Made by a program: the position numbers and the translations under genes. From the NCBI RefSeq assembly GCF_000263855.1, contig NZ_AJWX01000004.1, forward strand, positions 1 through 64,000: DNA of 64,000 nt. The letters are read 5' to 3'. Below the pieces are notes generated by a model, which saw only the letters and a list, made by a program, of their open reading frames with translations, was not told the origin of the DNA and made no database searches. Of the stretch, positions 17,130 to 27,226 are shown in pieces; position 1 is the stretch's first letter, and each line of letters opens with the position of its first letter. The stretch is from Pseudomonas sp. M47T1. GTDB taxonomy: Bacteria; Pseudomonadota; Gammaproteobacteria; Pseudomonadales; Pseudomonadaceae.

Positions 17130-18524
17130 ATGAGTACTGACAAGACCAACCAGTCCTGGGGCGGCCGCTTCAGTGAGCCCGTCGACGCCTTTGTCGCCCG
17201 CTTCACCGCATCCGTCAACTTCGACCAGCGCCTCTACCGTCACGACATCATGGGCTCGATCGCCCACGCGACCATGCTGGCCAAGGTCGGCGTGCTCACC
17301 GATGCCGAGCGCGACACCATCGTCGACGGCCTGAACACCATCCAGGGCGAAATCGAGGCCGGCACGTTCCAATGGCGTGTGGACCTTGAAGACGTGCACA
17401 TGAACATCGAGGCACGCCTCACCGACCGCATTGGCATCACCGGTAAAAAGCTGCACACCGGCCGCAGCCGCAACGATCAGGTGGCCACCGATATCCGCTT
17501 GTGGCTACGTGACGAGATCGACCTGATCCTGAGCGAGATCACCCGCCTGCAAAAAGGCCTGCTGGAGCAGGCAGAGCGTGAAGCCGACACCATCATGCCC
17601 GGCTTCACCCACCTGCAGACCGCGCAACCCGTGACCTTCGGCCACCACCTGCTGGCGTGGTTCGAAATGCTCAGCCGTGACTACGAGCGCCTGGTGGACT
17701 GCCGCAAGCGCGCCAACCGCATGCCCCTGGGCAGCGCCGCGCTGGCCGGCACCACCTACCCCATAGACCGCGAGCTGACCTGCCAGCTGCTGGGCTTCGA
17801 AGCCGTGGGCGGCAACTCGCTGGACGGGGTGTCGGACCGTGACTTCGCCATCGAATTCTGCGCCGCGGCCAGCATTGCCATGATGCACCTGTCGCGCTTC
17901 TCCGAAGAACTGGTGCTGTGGACCAGTGCCCAGTTCCAGTTCATCGACCTGCCCGATCGCTTCTGCACCGGCAGCTCGATCATGCCGCAAAAGAAAAACC
18001 CTGACGTGCCAGAGTTGGTACGTGGCAAGAGCGGCCGTGTGTTCGGCGCGCTGATGGGCCTGCTGACCCTGATGAAAGGCCAGCCCCTGGCCTACAATAA
18101 AGACAACCAGGAAGACAAGGAGCCGCTGTTCGACGCCGCCGACACCCTGCGCGACTCCCTGCGAGCCTTCGCCGACATGATCCCGGCCATCAAGCCCAAG
18201 CACGCCATCATGCGCGAAGCAGCCCTGCGCGGCTTCTCCACCGCCACGGACCTGGCCGACTACCTGGTACGCCGCGGCCTGCCGTTCCGCGACTGTCACG
18301 AAATCGTTGGCCATGCCGTGAAGTACGGCGTGGACAGTGGCAAGGACCTGGCCGAGATGAGCCTGGAAGAACTGCGCCGCTTCAGCGACCAGATCGACCA
18401 GGACGTCTTCGAGGTGCTGACCCTGGAAGGCTCGGTCAACGCCCGTGACCATGTCGGCGGCACTGCCCCGGCACAGGTTCGCGCAGCCGTCATCCGCGGC
18501 CAGTCGCTGCTGGCCCAGCGCTGA
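17130..18524 (+). CDS. argH: Argininosuccinate lyase
   Basis: 464 aa. A member of the fumarase/aspartase superfamily, shown by the signature [12 protein letters not shown] at about residues 281-292, the [13 protein letters not shown] motif near 110, and [20 protein letters not shown] around 156. It splits argininosuccinate into arginine and fumarate, the last step of arginine biosynthesis, as a cytoplasmic tetramer. The start GAATTC-ATG lacks a strong Shine-Dalgarno sequence, though AACGAG lies close upstream. A REP-like palindrome follows the stop codon. Confidence 0.97.
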   Translation: MSTDKTNQSWGGRFSEPVDAFVARFTASVNFDQRLYRHDIMGSIAHATMLAKVGVLTDAERDTIVDGLNTIQGEIEAGTFQWRVDLEDVHMNIEARLTDRIGITGKKLHTGRSRNDQVATDIRLWLRDEIDLILSEITRLQKGLLEQAEREADTIMPGFTHLQTAQPVTFGHHLLAWFEMLSRDYERLVDCRKRANRMPLGSAALAGTTYPIDRELTCQLLGFEAVGGNSLDGVSDRDFAIEFCAAASIAMMHLSRFSEELVLWTSAQFQFIDLPDRFCTGSSIMPQKKNPDVPELVRGKSGRVFGALMGLLTLMKGQPLAYNKDNQEDKEPLFDAADTLRDSLRAFADMIPAIKPKHAIMREAALRGFSTATDLADYLVRRGLPFRDCHEIVGHAVKYGVDSGKDLAEMSLEELRRFSDQIDQDVFEVLTLEGSVNARDHVGGTAPAQVRAAVIRGQSLLAQR

Positions 18525-18537
18525 TACGCCCGACCCT

Positions 18538-18612
18538 GTAGGAGCGGACTGCGTCCGCGAAGGATGCATGGCGCAATGCCTGATACGACGCGGCGCATTC
18601 TTCGCGGGCACA
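18538..18612. repeat. REP-type palindromic pair after argH
   Basis: TGTAGGAGCGGACTGCGTCC followed by GCGAAGG is a variant of the P. putida REP core; a partial reverse copy, TTCTTCGCGGGCACAGCACGC, follows at about 18599-18619. It lies between argH and the next gene. Confidence 0.65.
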
Positions 18613-18767
18613 GCACGCCTTCCCTGGCCATGCCCACGCTGCAGAGAAAGTAGATATCGGCAAGGCTGGGCTCTGCGGCGAGGGGCCAGCCTATATTTCA
18701 ACACGCGTCCGAGGTGCAAAGCGTCCCAATACCGTTAAACTGGCGACCTAACGTGAGGAATCCCGCA

Positions 18768-19064
18768 ATGACCGACGCCACCCAACGCGACGACGAAGAC
18801 GAACAGTTCGCCGAAGACACCCTGATTCAGGCCATCGAGAACCAGATCGAGTCCGACAACCCGCCGGCGGCCAAGGCCACGCTCAACAAGCTGACGCTGG
18901 TGGGCTACGAGCGTGACGACATACTGGAAATGATGGCCCACGTATTAGCCGTTGAAATCGACAAGATCCTCGAAGAAGATCGCGCGTTCGACACCGTTTG
19001 GTACGAAGCTGCCCTGCGCGCCCTGCCAGAGCTGCCGCCCGAGGCAAAGCCTGAACAAGACTGA
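18768..19064 (+). CDS. Conserved hypothetical acidic protein
   Basis: 98 aa, very acidic, soluble. The ATG at 18768 is preceded by GTGAGGAA at about 18753-18760; the longer open frame begins inside the intergenic repeat and is unlikely. The sequence is helical: EDTLIQAIENQIESDNPPAAKATLNKLTLVGYERDDILEMM, then AHVLAVEIDKILEEDRAFD. No enzymatic motif was recognised. It resembles small conserved proteins encoded in other pseudomonads between argH and cyaA; the function is unknown. Confidence 0.75.
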   Translation: MTDATQRDDEDEQFAEDTLIQAIENQIESDNPPAAKATLNKLTLVGYERDDILEMMAHVLAVEIDKILEEDRAFDTVWYEAALRALPELPPEAKPEQD

Positions 19065-19190
19065 CTTTCCCGGCAAAACCGCTGCGGCCTTACTACACTG
19101 GAAATGCCCCGCTGCCCCGCACGCAAACCGGGGCCGCCACGGCCCTGCCCCTGAGGCGGTCGTCTATTCCTAGAAAAGTCCGGAGTACCT

Positions 19191-19445
19191 ATGTCGTATA
19201 CCCCTGAGCTGGTCGCCGAACTGGAAATCCTCGTACTGTTCAACCTGGACAACACGCAGGAAGGCCTGAAAGTCCATCATCACACTGCGACGCCGCTAGC
19301 GATCGCGGCTGCGCAACGGCTGTACGACAAGGAACTGATCACCCAGCCCGACGGCGGTTACCTGACCAGCGGCGGGCTGCAGGCAGCCCAGCACGCCCAG
19401 GCCTTGCTGACCGTGCTGGCAGTGACTGCGGCCGAGCCGGCCTGA
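19191..19445 (+). CDS. TIGR02647 family protein
   Basis: 84 aa. It matches the small TIGR02647 family found next to cyaA in Pseudomonas: YTPELVAELEILVLFNLDNTQEGLKVHHHTA, then AAAQRLYDKELITQPDGGYLTSGG, which looks like a winged-helix fold with a C-terminal hydrophobic helix. A DNA- or protein-binding role is possible, but no function is established. A Shine-Dalgarno-like CCGGAG lies eight to nine bases before the ATG. A GC-rich hairpin with a T-run follows the stop. Confidence 0.8.
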   Translation: MSYTPELVAELEILVLFNLDNTQEGLKVHHHTATPLAIAAAQRLYDKELITQPDGGYLTSGGLQAAQHAQALLTVLAVTAAEPA

Positions 19446-19457
19446 CTCGGGCGATGT

Positions 19458-19498
19458 GCCGGTGCCCGCCTTGCGGTACCGGCGTACCATCTTTTTTT
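19458..19498 (+). terminator. Probable intrinsic terminator after the TIGR02647 gene
   Basis: GCCGGTGCC (19458-19466) pairs with GGTACCGGC (19475-19483), with one G-T pair and an 8-base loop; seven T residues follow at 19492-19498. The eight-base gap between stem and T-run makes it weaker than a textbook case. Confidence 0.5.
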
Positions 19499-19599
19499 GA
19501 ATTCTGGCTCAAATTCCTCTCAAAGTCGCCGATAACAGACTGAGGGCGACTATCTCGTGCGCCCCTGTCACGTCGCCCAGCAGTCGATTCGAGCCGCAA

Positions 19600-22446
19600 A
19601 TGCCGCGCAACCAGGAAATTCGCCCCGATCTGGACGAGGGAATCGATCGCAAGGTTCTCGGGGTTTTGCGCGCCCGCTTTCTGACCCTGAACCAGGGCCG
19701 GCTGCACCGTGCCATGGACGGGCTATCGACGCGCCAACAGCAAGTGCTAAGGCTGTTGCCGCTGTTTTTCCACGTCAACCACCCCTTGCTGCCTGGCTAC
19801 GTATCCGGCAACACGCCGGCCGGCCTGTCAAACTATGAGCCTGACGCCGAGGTATTGGCCGAGGCCCAGCGCCTGACCCGCTCGTTCTCCTACAAGGCGC
19901 GCCACGGCAACCCGCCACGGCCGTTGCACGGCCTGTTCCTGATGGGCAGCCTCGGCACCCTGGCCCAGGCCGAGCAGAGCGACATGGATTTCTGGGTGTG
20001 CCACGACACCGAACTGGCTGCCGACGAGGTGGCTGAGCTGCGCAAGAAATGCCAGCTCCTGGAAACCTGGGCCGCCAGCCAGGGCGCCGAGGCGCACTTT
20101 TTCCTCATCGACCCACCGCGATTCATGCGCGGGCAACGCGATAACCAGCTCAGCTCTGAAGACAGCGGCACCGCGCAGCATTACCTGCTGCTGGACGAGT
20201 TCTACCGCACCGCCATCTGGCTGGCCGGACGTACCCCCTTGTGGTGGCTGGTACCGGTATACGAAGAAGGGCGTTATGCGCAGTACACCGCCACCTTGCT
20301 GGGCAAGCGTTTCATTCGCGCCGAAGATGTACTGGACCTTGGCCACATGGCCCACATACCCGCCGGCGAATTTATCGGCGCCGGCCTGTGGCAGTTGTTC
20401 AAGGGCATCGACTCGCCCTACAAGTCTGTGCTCAAGCTGTTACTGACCGAGGTCTATGCCAGCGAACACCCCAACGTCCAGTGCCTGAGCCTGCGATTCA
20501 AGCAAGCGGTGTTCGCCAACCAGCTGGACCTGGACGAGCTGGACCCCTACATGGTGGTCTACCGGCGGATCGAGGAGTACCTGCTGGCGCGCGGCGACGT
20601 CGACCGCCTGGAACTGGTGCGTCGCAGCCTATACCTGAAGGTGAACAAGAAGCTCAGCGTCAGCACTCGCGTGCGCCCCGCCAGCTGGCAACGCCAACTC
20701 ATGGCGCGTCTGGCGCAAGATTGGAGTTGGGACGCCAGGCAGCTGGCACTGCTGGACAGCCGCAGCCAGTGGAAGGTACGCCAGGTCACCAGTGAACGCC
20801 GCGCCCTGGTAAGCGAGCTCAATTACAGCTACCGCTTCCTGACGCAGTTCGCCCGCACCCAGCAAGCGGTAAACCTGATCAACAAGCGCGACCTCAGCAT
20901 TCTTGGCCGCCGCTTGTACGCAGCCTTCGAGCGCAAGGCCGGCAAGATCGAATTCATTAACCCCGGCATTTCCCCGGACTTGGCCGAAGACACGCTCACG
21001 CTGGTGCAGTCGCCCAACCGCAAGGAGCCGGGCCAAACGCTGTGGGGCCTGTATAACGGCAACCTGGGCGCTTACGAGTGGGAGCACTTCGCGCCCTTCA
21101 AACGCAGCCGACATTTGCTGGAATTGCTGACCTGGTGCCACCGCAATGGCGTGATCGACAGCAGCACCCGCCTGGCCCTGCACCCCGGCGAAAGCGACCT
21201 GACCGAGTTCGAACTGTTCAACCTGATCGCCAGCCTGCAACACAGCATTCCCCTGCCCTTGCCCAGCGTTGCCGATGAGCAGTTGCTCAAACTCAGCGTG
21301 CCGGTGGAAATCCTGTTCCTGGTGAACGTGGGCGTCGACCCGCTCAAACATCATCGCGACCTGAACATCCTGATGACCACCGAGCGCACCGATTCCCTGA
21401 GCTACGCCGGGGTGAAGGAAAACCTGGTGCTGACACTGGACCAGGTCACGTTGAACAGCTGGCATGAAACATCAGTGAACCGCTTCGACGGGCCCACCGC
21501 GCTGCTCGACTGCTTGCGCGACTACCTCAATTGCCTGCCGCACGGCACGCCGCCACGGGTCAGGGTGCGCTGCTTCTGCCACAACCGCGCGCAGGCCATC
21601 GCCCAGCGCGTGGAAACCCTGCTGGTCACAGCCCAGCAATTGCTGGTCAGCAAACTGAACTATCGCTACGTCATCCAGATAGAAAAACAGTACCACGTGC
21701 TTGAACTGGTACCGGGCAAGGTCCGCCACGTGGCACTGCCCACGGTGACGGGGCTGGTACAGTACCTGGGTGAGGATTTGTCCAGCTACAGCCCGGTGCA
21801 CCTGGACGGCCAGGCCTTGGCGGAACATGACCTGGGGCTGTTGCTACCCCAAGGGCAGCCAGATTGCATCCAGCTGTTCTACCGTTTGCAGGACAGCTGG
21901 GCTGATATTTATGTGCTCGATGAGAACAACGCCCTGTGGCACCAGCGCCTGCCCTTCCATGACGAGGCCAGCCTGCTGCTGCCCTTGCAGCGTTTTCTGG
22001 AAGCGGTTGTCTATCGACGCAACGCATTGCTTCCCATCGAGAACAAACTGCAGGGCCAGGCGGGCGAGGTGCTGTATTACCAACTGCTGCCCAACGGCAA
22101 TGGCCGTGCACGCAGCGTTGAACCACGGCCGGGGCCGCCGACCGCAGCCGACCAGCGTTATTTCGAGGTGCAGGCGATTGTCGAGCGCTCGTTGCCGGGC
22201 CACACGCATGTGACCCTGTATTGCAACCAGCGGGAATTTTCAGAAGTGGAGCACGGCGGCCAACTGTACGCCGTTGTGGCCAGGCAAATCCTGGAACAGC
22301 GTACGCCAGGCATGGCCTACCGCTGCTACATCACCGACCTGGACCTCTCCGGCCTGCTCGGTGATGTGCCCGGCGCCACCCATCTGTACCTGCGCTACAA
22401 GGCCGACCTGGAACGGTCATTGAACAACGCCTTGAGCCAGTTGTAG
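19600..22446 (+). CDS. cyaA: Class I adenylate cyclase
   Basis: 948 aa, similar in size to enterobacterial and Pseudomonas CyaA. The N-terminal half is catalytic; the nucleotidyltransferase-like signature GSLGT at 116-120 with SDMD at 127-130 is intact, and the following AHFFLIDPPRFMRGQ (about 166-180) and YLLLDEFYRTAIWLAGR are typical. The C-terminal half (about 540-948) is the regulatory region, more variable in this family. The enzyme makes cAMP from ATP in the cytoplasm, for the CRP-like regulator Vfr/Crp. Another gene in the window, at 36655-38085, carries a cyclic-nucleotide-type domain. It is convergent with the DUF1289 and cyaY genes. Confidence 0.95.
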   Translation: MPRNQEIRPDLDEGIDRKVLGVLRARFLTLNQGRLHRAMDGLSTRQQQVLRLLPLFFHVNHPLLPGYVSGNTPAGLSNYEPDAEVLAEAQRLTRSFSYKARHGNPPRPLHGLFLMGSLGTLAQAEQSDMDFWVCHDTELAADEVAELRKKCQLLETWAASQGAEAHFFLIDPPRFMRGQRDNQLSSEDSGTAQHYLLLDEFYRTAIWLAGRTPLWWLVPVYEEGRYAQYTATLLGKRFIRAEDVLDLGHMAHIPAGEFIGAGLWQLFKGIDSPYKSVLKLLLTEVYASEHPNVQCLSLRFKQAVFANQLDLDELDPYMVVYRRIEEYLLARGDVDRLELVRRSLYLKVNKKLSVSTRVRPASWQRQLMARLAQDWSWDARQLALLDSRSQWKVRQVTSERRALVSELNYSYRFLTQFARTQQAVNLINKRDLSILGRRLYAAFERKAGKIEFINPGISPDLAEDTLTLVQSPNRKEPGQTLWGLYNGNLGAYEWEHFAPFKRSRHLLELLTWCHRNGVIDSSTRLALHPGESDLTEFELFNLIASLQHSIPLPLPSVADEQLLKLSVPVEILFLVNVGVDPLKHHRDLNILMTTERTDSLSYAGVKENLVLTLDQVTLNSWHETSVNRFDGPTALLDCLRDYLNCLPHGTPPRVRVRCFCHNRAQAIAQRVETLLVTAQQLLVSKLNYRYVIQIEKQYHVLELVPGKVRHVALPTVTGLVQYLGEDLSSYSPVHLDGQALAEHDLGLLLPQGQPDCIQLFYRLQDSWADIYVLDENNALWHQRLPFHDEASLLLPLQRFLEAVVYRRNALLPIENKLQGQAGEVLYYQLLPNGNGRARSVEPRPGPPTAADQRYFEVQAIVERSLPGHTHVTLYCNQREFSEVEHGGQLYAVVARQILEQRTPGMAYRCYITDLDLSGLLGDVPGATHLYLRYKADLERSLNNALSQL

Positions 22447-22462
22447 GGAGCCAGCTGCAGGG

Positions 22463-22684
22463 CTAGAGGAGCGCCCGGCGCGACGCCGCTTCGCGATTGA
22501 TCTGCCGACGACGATCGTCATCGGCCGAGCGCCATTCGCGGATGTCTTCCACGTGGCGGTAACAGCCCTTGCATACTTTTTGCTCATCCAGCCGGCACAG
22601 GCTGATGCACGGTGACGGCACCGCCGGGCTGACGTTGCTGTACAGGGGCTTGGGCGGGCGGGCCGCCGGGGCTTGGCTGCTCAC
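22463..22684 (-). CDS. DUF1289 domain protein
   Basis: 73 aa. The DUF1289 core is clear: VPSPCISLCRLDEQ followed by CKGCYRHVEDIREW, giving a four-cysteine (CxxxC, CxxC) set that probably binds a metal. The N-terminal 20 residues are Ala/Pro rich. The gene starts two bases after the cyaY stop and so is co-transcribed with it. A link to iron handling is suggested only by this neighbour. Function is unknown. Confidence 0.85.
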   Translation of the reverse strand: MSSQAPAARPPKPLYSNVSPAVPSPCISLCRLDEQKVCKGCYRHVEDIREWRSADDDRRRQINREAASRRALL

Positions 22685-22686
22685 AC

Positions 22687-23013
22687 TCAGATATCTTCGA
22701 ATTCCAGGTGGATGCCAGCCTGTTCCCAGGTGGCGCGGGTCAGGATTTCACCCAGCAGCTCCTCGGATTTCTCGCAGGCCCACTTTTCGGAGGTTTCGTC
22801 GTAATCAAAGTGATAGCCGCCGGAGCGCGCGGCCAGCCAGAGCTGCTGCACAGGTTCCTGGCGGCTGATGATCATCTGGCTGCCGTTTTTGAACGTGATG
22901 GTCATCAGGCCGGACGAAATCTCGACGTCATCGGCGTGGTCTTCAAACAATACTTCCAATGCCTGCTGGGTGGCATCGACCAGGTCGTGAAAGCGCGCTT
23001 CGGTCAAACTCAT
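22687..23013 (-). CDS. cyaY: CyaY, bacterial frataxin
   Basis: 108 aa, the full family length. The acidic first helix (LTEARFHDLVDATQQALEVLFEDHADDVEIS) and the central LMTITFKNGSQMIISRQEPVQQLWLAARSGGYHFDYD segment are diagnostic of frataxin. CyaY binds iron through its acidic ridge and modulates iron-sulfur cluster assembly by IscS/IscU. It is convergent with cyaA, the arrangement that gave the gene its name, and starts divergent from lptM. Confidence 0.95.
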   Translation of the reverse strand: MSLTEARFHDLVDATQQALEVLFEDHADDVEISSGLMTITFKNGSQMIISRQEPVQQLWLAARSGGYHFDYDETSEKWACEKSEELLGEILTRATWEQAGIHLEFEDI

Positions 23014-23136
23014 TGCGGGAACCTCGATAAGTGTCTACTCACACTGCAAGCGCGGGAAGATACGAGCAGCGGCCGCCGATTGCAAAGTTATTACGACCTG
23101 CGGGGTACATCGCCCGGGCCAATGCTGCATCACTTC

Positions 23137-23224
23137 GTGGGAGCGGGCTCTGCCCGCGAAGCAGGCAATGGGGCGTTTCAGGCACAACAGGTCGGTCTTG
23201 TTCGCGGGCAGAGCCCGTTCCCAC
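23137..23224. repeat. Pair of inverted REP elements (family A)
   Basis: GTGGGAGCGGGCTCTGCCCG followed by CGAA (from 23137) and its near-exact reverse, beginning TTCGCGGGCAGAGCCCGTTC (23201-23224), form a long inverted repeat with about 40 bp between the arms. It matches the REP type of P. putida and occupies most of the 315-bp gap between cyaY and lptM. The rest of this gap holds the promoters of the two divergent genes; no other feature was seen. Confidence 0.85.
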
Positions 23225-23328
23225 AGAAATAAAGTGGCGGCCAATGACCTCGAATCGGGTTGCATAGGCAAGCCGCCGGGTGGCCGGTATACTCGGGCGC
23301 AATTAATGCTTTTACAAAGGATTTCGTC

Positions 23329-23481
23329 ATGAAGCGCCTGATTTCCGCCATTGCTGCGCTGGTCGCGGTTGCCTGCCTGGTTTCTGCCTGCGGTCAGAAA
23401 GGCCCGCTGTACCTGCCCGATGGCGAAAAATCCACCGTGCAACAGGACAACCCGACGAAGTCGCACAAACACATGCTGTAA
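23329..23481 (+). CDS. lptM: LptM (YifL-type) small outer-membrane lipoprotein
   Basis: 50 aa. The start at 23329 follows CAAAGGAT (about 23315-23322). A lipoprotein signal peptide ([21 protein letters not shown]) ends in lipobox VSAC, and the mature protein begins [14 protein letters not shown], the conserved LptM signature. LptM assists oxidative maturation of the LPS transporter LptD-LptE at the outer membrane in E. coli. It opens the lptM-lysA-dapF-DUF484-xerC-HAD operon, nine bases before lysA, as in many gamma-proteobacteria. The gene is short enough to be missed by automatic callers. Confidence 0.9.
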   Translation: MKRLISAIAALVAVACLVSACGQKGPLYLPDGEKSTVQQDNPTKSHKHML

Positions 23482-23490
23482 GGGAAGACC

Positions 23491-24738
23491 ATGGACGCTT
23501 TCAACTACCGCGGCAGTGAGCTGTTCGCGGAAGGCGTATCGTTGGCCTCCATCGCCGAACGCTTCGGCACGCCGACCTATGTCTATTCCCGCGCGCACAT
23601 CGAGCAGCAGTACCGTGCCTATGCCGACGCACTCAGCGGTATTTCGCACCTGGTCTGCTTCGCGGTCAAGGCCAACTCCAACCTCGGCGTGCTGAATGTG
23701 CTGGCACGCCTGGGCGCCGGTTTTGACATCGTCTCTGGTGGTGAGCTGGAACGCGTCCTGGCCGCGGGCGGCCGCGCCGACCGCGTGGTGTTCTCGGGGG
23801 TCGGCAAGACTCGCGAGGACATGCGTCGCGCCCTGGAAGTGGGCGTGCACTGCTTTAACGTAGAGTCGGCCGAGGAGCTTGAGCGCCTGCAGGCTGTGGC
23901 CGCCGAGATGGGCGTACGTGCCCCGGTGTCGCTGCGGGTCAACCCCGACGTCGATGCAGGCACCCACCCCTACATCTCCACCGGCCTCGCCGAGAACAAG
24001 TTCGGCATCGACATTGTTGCCGCCGAGGATGTCTACCTCCGCGCGGCGCAATTGCCAAACCTGGAAGTGATCGGCGTGGACTGCCACATCGGCTCGCAGC
24101 TGACCAGCCTGGCGCCATTCCTCGATGCGCTGGACCGCCTGCTGGACCTGGTGGACCGCCTGAGCGACTGCGGCATCTTCCTGCAGCATATCGACCTGGG
24201 CGGTGGCCTGGGCGTGCAGTACCGCGATGAAGAACCGCCCCTGGCCAGCGACTATATCAAGGCCGTGCGCGAACGCTTGCAAGGCCGCGAGCTGGCGCTG
24301 GTATTCGAACCCGGCCGCTACATCGTTGCCAATGCCGGGGCGCTGCTGACCCGGGTCGAATACCTCAAGCATACCGCCCACAAGGATTTCGCCATCGTCG
24401 ACGCCGCCATGAATGACCTGATCCGCCCAGCCCTGTACCAGGCCTGGATGGACGTCAGCGCCGTGCAGCCTCGCCAAGGCGAAGGCCGCAGCTACGATAT
24501 CGTAGGGCCGATCTGCGAAACCGGTGATTTCCTCGCCAAGGCGCGCCAACTGGCCCTTGAGGAAGGTGATTTGCTGGCTGTGCGCTCCGCCGGGGCCTAT
24601 GGTTTTGTCATGAGTTCGAACTACAACACCCGCGGGCGAGCCGCCGAAGTGCTGGTCGATGGTGACCAGGCCTTCGAAGTGCGCCGCCGTGAAACGGTCG
24701 CCGAACTGTTCGCGGGCGAAAGCCTGTTGCCGGAGTAA
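23491..24738 (+). CDS. lysA: Diaminopimelate decarboxylase
   Basis: 415 aa. A fold-type III PLP enzyme. The PLP lysine is Lys60 (CFAVKANSN), the glycine-rich phosphate loop is [10 protein letters not shown] at 233-242, and the catalytic cysteine is Cys342 in GPICETGDF. It converts meso-diaminopimelate to L-lysine in the cytoplasm, the last step of lysine biosynthesis. It is followed after four bases by dapF, which makes its substrate. Lysine degradation genes (amaA/amaB) lie about 14 kb to the right. Confidence 0.97.
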   Translation: MDAFNYRGSELFAEGVSLASIAERFGTPTYVYSRAHIEQQYRAYADALSGISHLVCFAVKANSNLGVLNVLARLGAGFDIVSGGELERVLAAGGRADRVVFSGVGKTREDMRRALEVGVHCFNVESAEELERLQAVAAEMGVRAPVSLRVNPDVDAGTHPYISTGLAENKFGIDIVAAEDVYLRAAQLPNLEVIGVDCHIGSQLTSLAPFLDALDRLLDLVDRLSDCGIFLQHIDLGGGLGVQYRDEEPPLASDYIKAVRERLQGRELALVFEPGRYIVANAGALLTRVEYLKHTAHKDFAIVDAAMNDLIRPALYQAWMDVSAVQPRQGEGRSYDIVGPICETGDFLAKARQLALEEGDLLAVRSAGAYGFVMSSNYNTRGRAAEVLVDGDQAFEVRRRETVAELFAGESLLPE

Positions 24739-24742
24739 CCCC

Positions 24743-25573
24743 ATGCTGCTGCGCTTTACCAAAATGCATGGGTTGGGCAATGACTTCATGGTCCTGGACC
24801 TGGTCAGCCAACACGCGCACATCCTGCCCAAACATGCCAAACAATGGGGCGACCGCCATACCGGCATCGGTTTCGACCAACTGCTGCTGGTCGAAGCTCC
24901 CAGCAACCCTGACGTGGATTTCCGCTACCGCATCTTCAACTCCGACGGTTCGGAAGTGGAGCAATGCGGCAACGGCGCGCGCTGCTTCGCCCGCTTCGTG
25001 CTGGACAAGCGGCTGACGGCGAAGAAGCGCATCCGCGTCGAGACCAAGAGCGGCGTCATCGAACTGGACATCCGCAACGACGGCCAGATCAGCGTCGACA
25101 TGGGGCCGCCGCGCCTTGTGCCCGCCGATATCCCGTTCGTGGCCCCGGCCCAGGCGAAGAACTATGACATCGAGGTCGACGGCCAGGTGGTGAACCTGGC
25201 GGCAGTATCCATGGGCAACCCCCATGCGGTGCTCAAGGTCGATGACATCAATGCCGCGCCGGTTCATCAGTTGGGTCCCAAGATCGAACACCACCCGCGC
25301 TTCCCGGCACGGGTAAACGTCGGCTTTCTGCACGTGGTCGACCGCCAGCGCGCACAATTGCGCGTATGGGAACGTGGTGCCGGGGAAACCCAGGCCTGCG
25401 GTACCGGCGCCTGCGCGGCAGCCGTCGCTGCCATCAGCCAGGGCTGGATGGATTCGCCGCTGTTGATCGACCTGCCAGGCGGCCGCCTGTCCATTGAGTG
25501 GGCCGGCCCAGGCCAGCCCGTGCTGATGACAGGCCCGGCGGTGCGGGTTTACGAAGGACAAGTGCGTCTATGA
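24743..25573 (+). CDS. dapF: Diaminopimelate epimerase
   Basis: 276 aa. The start at 24743 ([19 protein letters not shown]) is the conserved family N-terminus. The two catalytic cysteines are visible: Cys75 in [11 protein letters not shown] and Cys219 in ACGTGACAAA. The enzyme interconverts LL- and meso-diaminopimelate without cofactor, feeding both lysine and peptidoglycan synthesis. It is the third gene of the lptM operon. Confidence 0.97.
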   Translation: MLLRFTKMHGLGNDFMVLDLVSQHAHILPKHAKQWGDRHTGIGFDQLLLVEAPSNPDVDFRYRIFNSDGSEVEQCGNGARCFARFVLDKRLTAKKRIRVETKSGVIELDIRNDGQISVDMGPPRLVPADIPFVAPAQAKNYDIEVDGQVVNLAAVSMGNPHAVLKVDDINAAPVHQLGPKIEHHPRFPARVNVGFLHVVDRQRAQLRVWERGAGETQACGTGACAAAVAAISQGWMDSPLLIDLPGGRLSIEWAGPGQPVLMTGPAVRVYEGQVRL

Positions 25574-25586
25574 GCGAGCAACGACC

Positions 25587-26324
25587 ATGACCGACAAGCC
25601 CCAGGCACCAGCCCCACAGCCCCTTGATACCGTTGAGGACAGCGCGGCACCGGTCCTTGGGGCCGATGCGGTCGCGGCGTACCTGCGCAGCCACCCGGAT
25701 TTCTTCGTCGACAACGACGATTTGCTGGTCAGCCTGCGCCTGCCCCACCAGCGCGGCGACACCGTGTCGCTGGTGGAACGGCAGATGAAAGTGCTGCGCG
25801 AGCGCAACATCGAGATGCGCCACCGCCTGTCGCAACTGATGGACGTGGCCCGCGACAACGACCGGCTGTTTGAAAAGACTCGCCGGCTGATGCTCGACAT
25901 CCTTGATGCCGGCAGTCTGGAAGAAGTGGTCATTGCCGTCGAAGACAGCCTGCGCCAGGAGTTTCAGGTGCCCTTCGTCAGCCTTATCCTGTTCAGCGAA
26001 GTCGCCACGCCAGTGGGCCGCTGGGTCAGCAGCAGCGAGGCGCACCACGCCATCGGTGCGCTGTTGTCGGGCGGCAAAACCGTCAGCGGCAGCCTGCGCG
26101 ACCATGAACTGGATTTCCTGTTCGGTGAAGACCAGCGCAAGCAAGTCGGCTCCACGGCCGTGGTTGCCCTCACCCACCAGGGCCTGCATGGCGTGCTGGC
26201 CATCGGCAGCCGTGACCCGCAGCACTACAAGAGCTCGGTGGGCACGCTGTTCCTCAGCTACATCGCCGAAGTGCTGGGCCGCGTGCTGCCACGTCACACC
26301 AGCAGCCTGCGCTCGGTACGCTGA
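25587..26324 (+). CDS. DUF484 family protein (GAF-like)
   Basis: 245 aa, cytoplasmic. The DUF484 family begins with [26 protein letters not shown] (about residues 28-53), followed by a coiled-coil segment ([36 protein letters not shown], in the region 60-95) and a GAF-like C-terminal domain. The gene is always found between dapF and xerC in gamma-proteobacteria, yet its function is not established; a regulatory or cofactor-binding role is suggested by the GAF-like fold. It is 13 bases after dapF and two bases before xerC. Confidence 0.88.
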   Translation: MTDKPQAPAPQPLDTVEDSAAPVLGADAVAAYLRSHPDFFVDNDDLLVSLRLPHQRGDTVSLVERQMKVLRERNIEMRHRLSQLMDVARDNDRLFEKTRRLMLDILDAGSLEEVVIAVEDSLRQEFQVPFVSLILFSEVATPVGRWVSSSEAHHAIGALLSGGKTVSGSLRDHELDFLFGEDQRKQVGSTAVVALTHQGLHGVLAIGSRDPQHYKSSVGTLFLSYIAEVLGRVLPRHTSSLRSVR

Positions 26325-26326
26325 CC

Positions 26327-27226
26327 GTGCAAACGCACCTGGACGCCTACTGCGCGCACCTGCGCAGTGAGCGACAAGTGTCGGACCACACCTTGCTGGC
26401 CTACCGCCGCGACCTGGACAAGGTGCTGGCCTTCTGCGAAAAGGAACAACTGGCCAGCTGGAATGCCCTGGACATCCAGCAACTGCGCCGCCTGATTGCT
26501 CGCCAGCACCAGCAAGGGCAAGCGTCGCGCAGCCTGGCTCGCCTACTGTCGGCAGTGCGCGGCCTGTATCGTTACCTGAATCGCGAAGGTATTTGCAGCC
26601 ACGACCCGGCCAACGGCCTTTCCCCGCCCAAGGGCGAGCGCCGCCTGCCGCGCACTTTGGACACCGACCGCGCCCTGCAACTGCTGGAAGGCGCCGTGGA
26701 AGACGACTTTCTCGCCCACCGCGACCAGGCCATGCTGGAGCTGTTCTACTCCTCCGGCCTGCGCCTATCGGAGCTGACCAGCCTGAACCTTGAGCAATTG
26801 GACTTGGCCGACGGGCTGGTGCAAGTGCATGGCAAGGGCAGCAAGACCCGCGTGCTGCCGGTTGGCCGCAAGGCCCGCGAGGCATTGCAGCAGTGGCTGT
26901 CATTGCGAGGCTTGAGCAACCCGGCCGACGACGCCGTATTCGTCAGCCAGCAGGGCCGCCGCCTAGGCCCACGGGCCATTCAACTGCGGGTCAAGGCCGC
27001 TGGCGAGCGCGAGCTGGGCCAGAACCTGCACCCGCACATGCTGCGGCACTCTTTCGCCAGCCATTTGCTGGAGTCTTCCCAGGACCTGCGCGCCGTGCAA
27101 GAGATGCTCGGCCATGCCGATATCGCCACCACGCAGATCTACACCCACCTGGACTTCCAGCACCTGGCCACCGTCTACGACAGCGCCCACCCCCGGGCCA
27201 AACGCAGCAAGGACAGTGACACATGA
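26327..27226 (+). CDS. xerC: Tyrosine recombinase XerC
   Basis: 299 aa with a GTG start at 26327. The N-terminal SAM-like core-binding domain covers about 1-88, the catalytic domain 108-290. All six active-site residues are present: Arg146 (GLRLSE), Lys170 (HGKGSK), His237 and Arg240 ([12 protein letters not shown]), His263 (LGHADIATT) and Tyr272 (IYTH). With XerD it resolves chromosome dimers at dif under FtsK control. It overlaps the next gene by four bases. Confidence 0.96.
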   Translation: MQTHLDAYCAHLRSERQVSDHTLLAYRRDLDKVLAFCEKEQLASWNALDIQQLRRLIARQHQQGQASRSLARLLSAVRGLYRYLNREGICSHDPANGLSPPKGERRLPRTLDTDRALQLLEGAVEDDFLAHRDQAMLELFYSSGLRLSELTSLNLEQLDLADGLVQVHGKGSKTRVLPVGRKAREALQQWLSLRGLSNPADDAVFVSQQGRRLGPRAIQLRVKAAGERELGQNLHPHMLRHSFASHLLESSQDLRAVQEMLGHADIATTQIYTHLDFQHLATVYDSAHPRAKRSKDSDT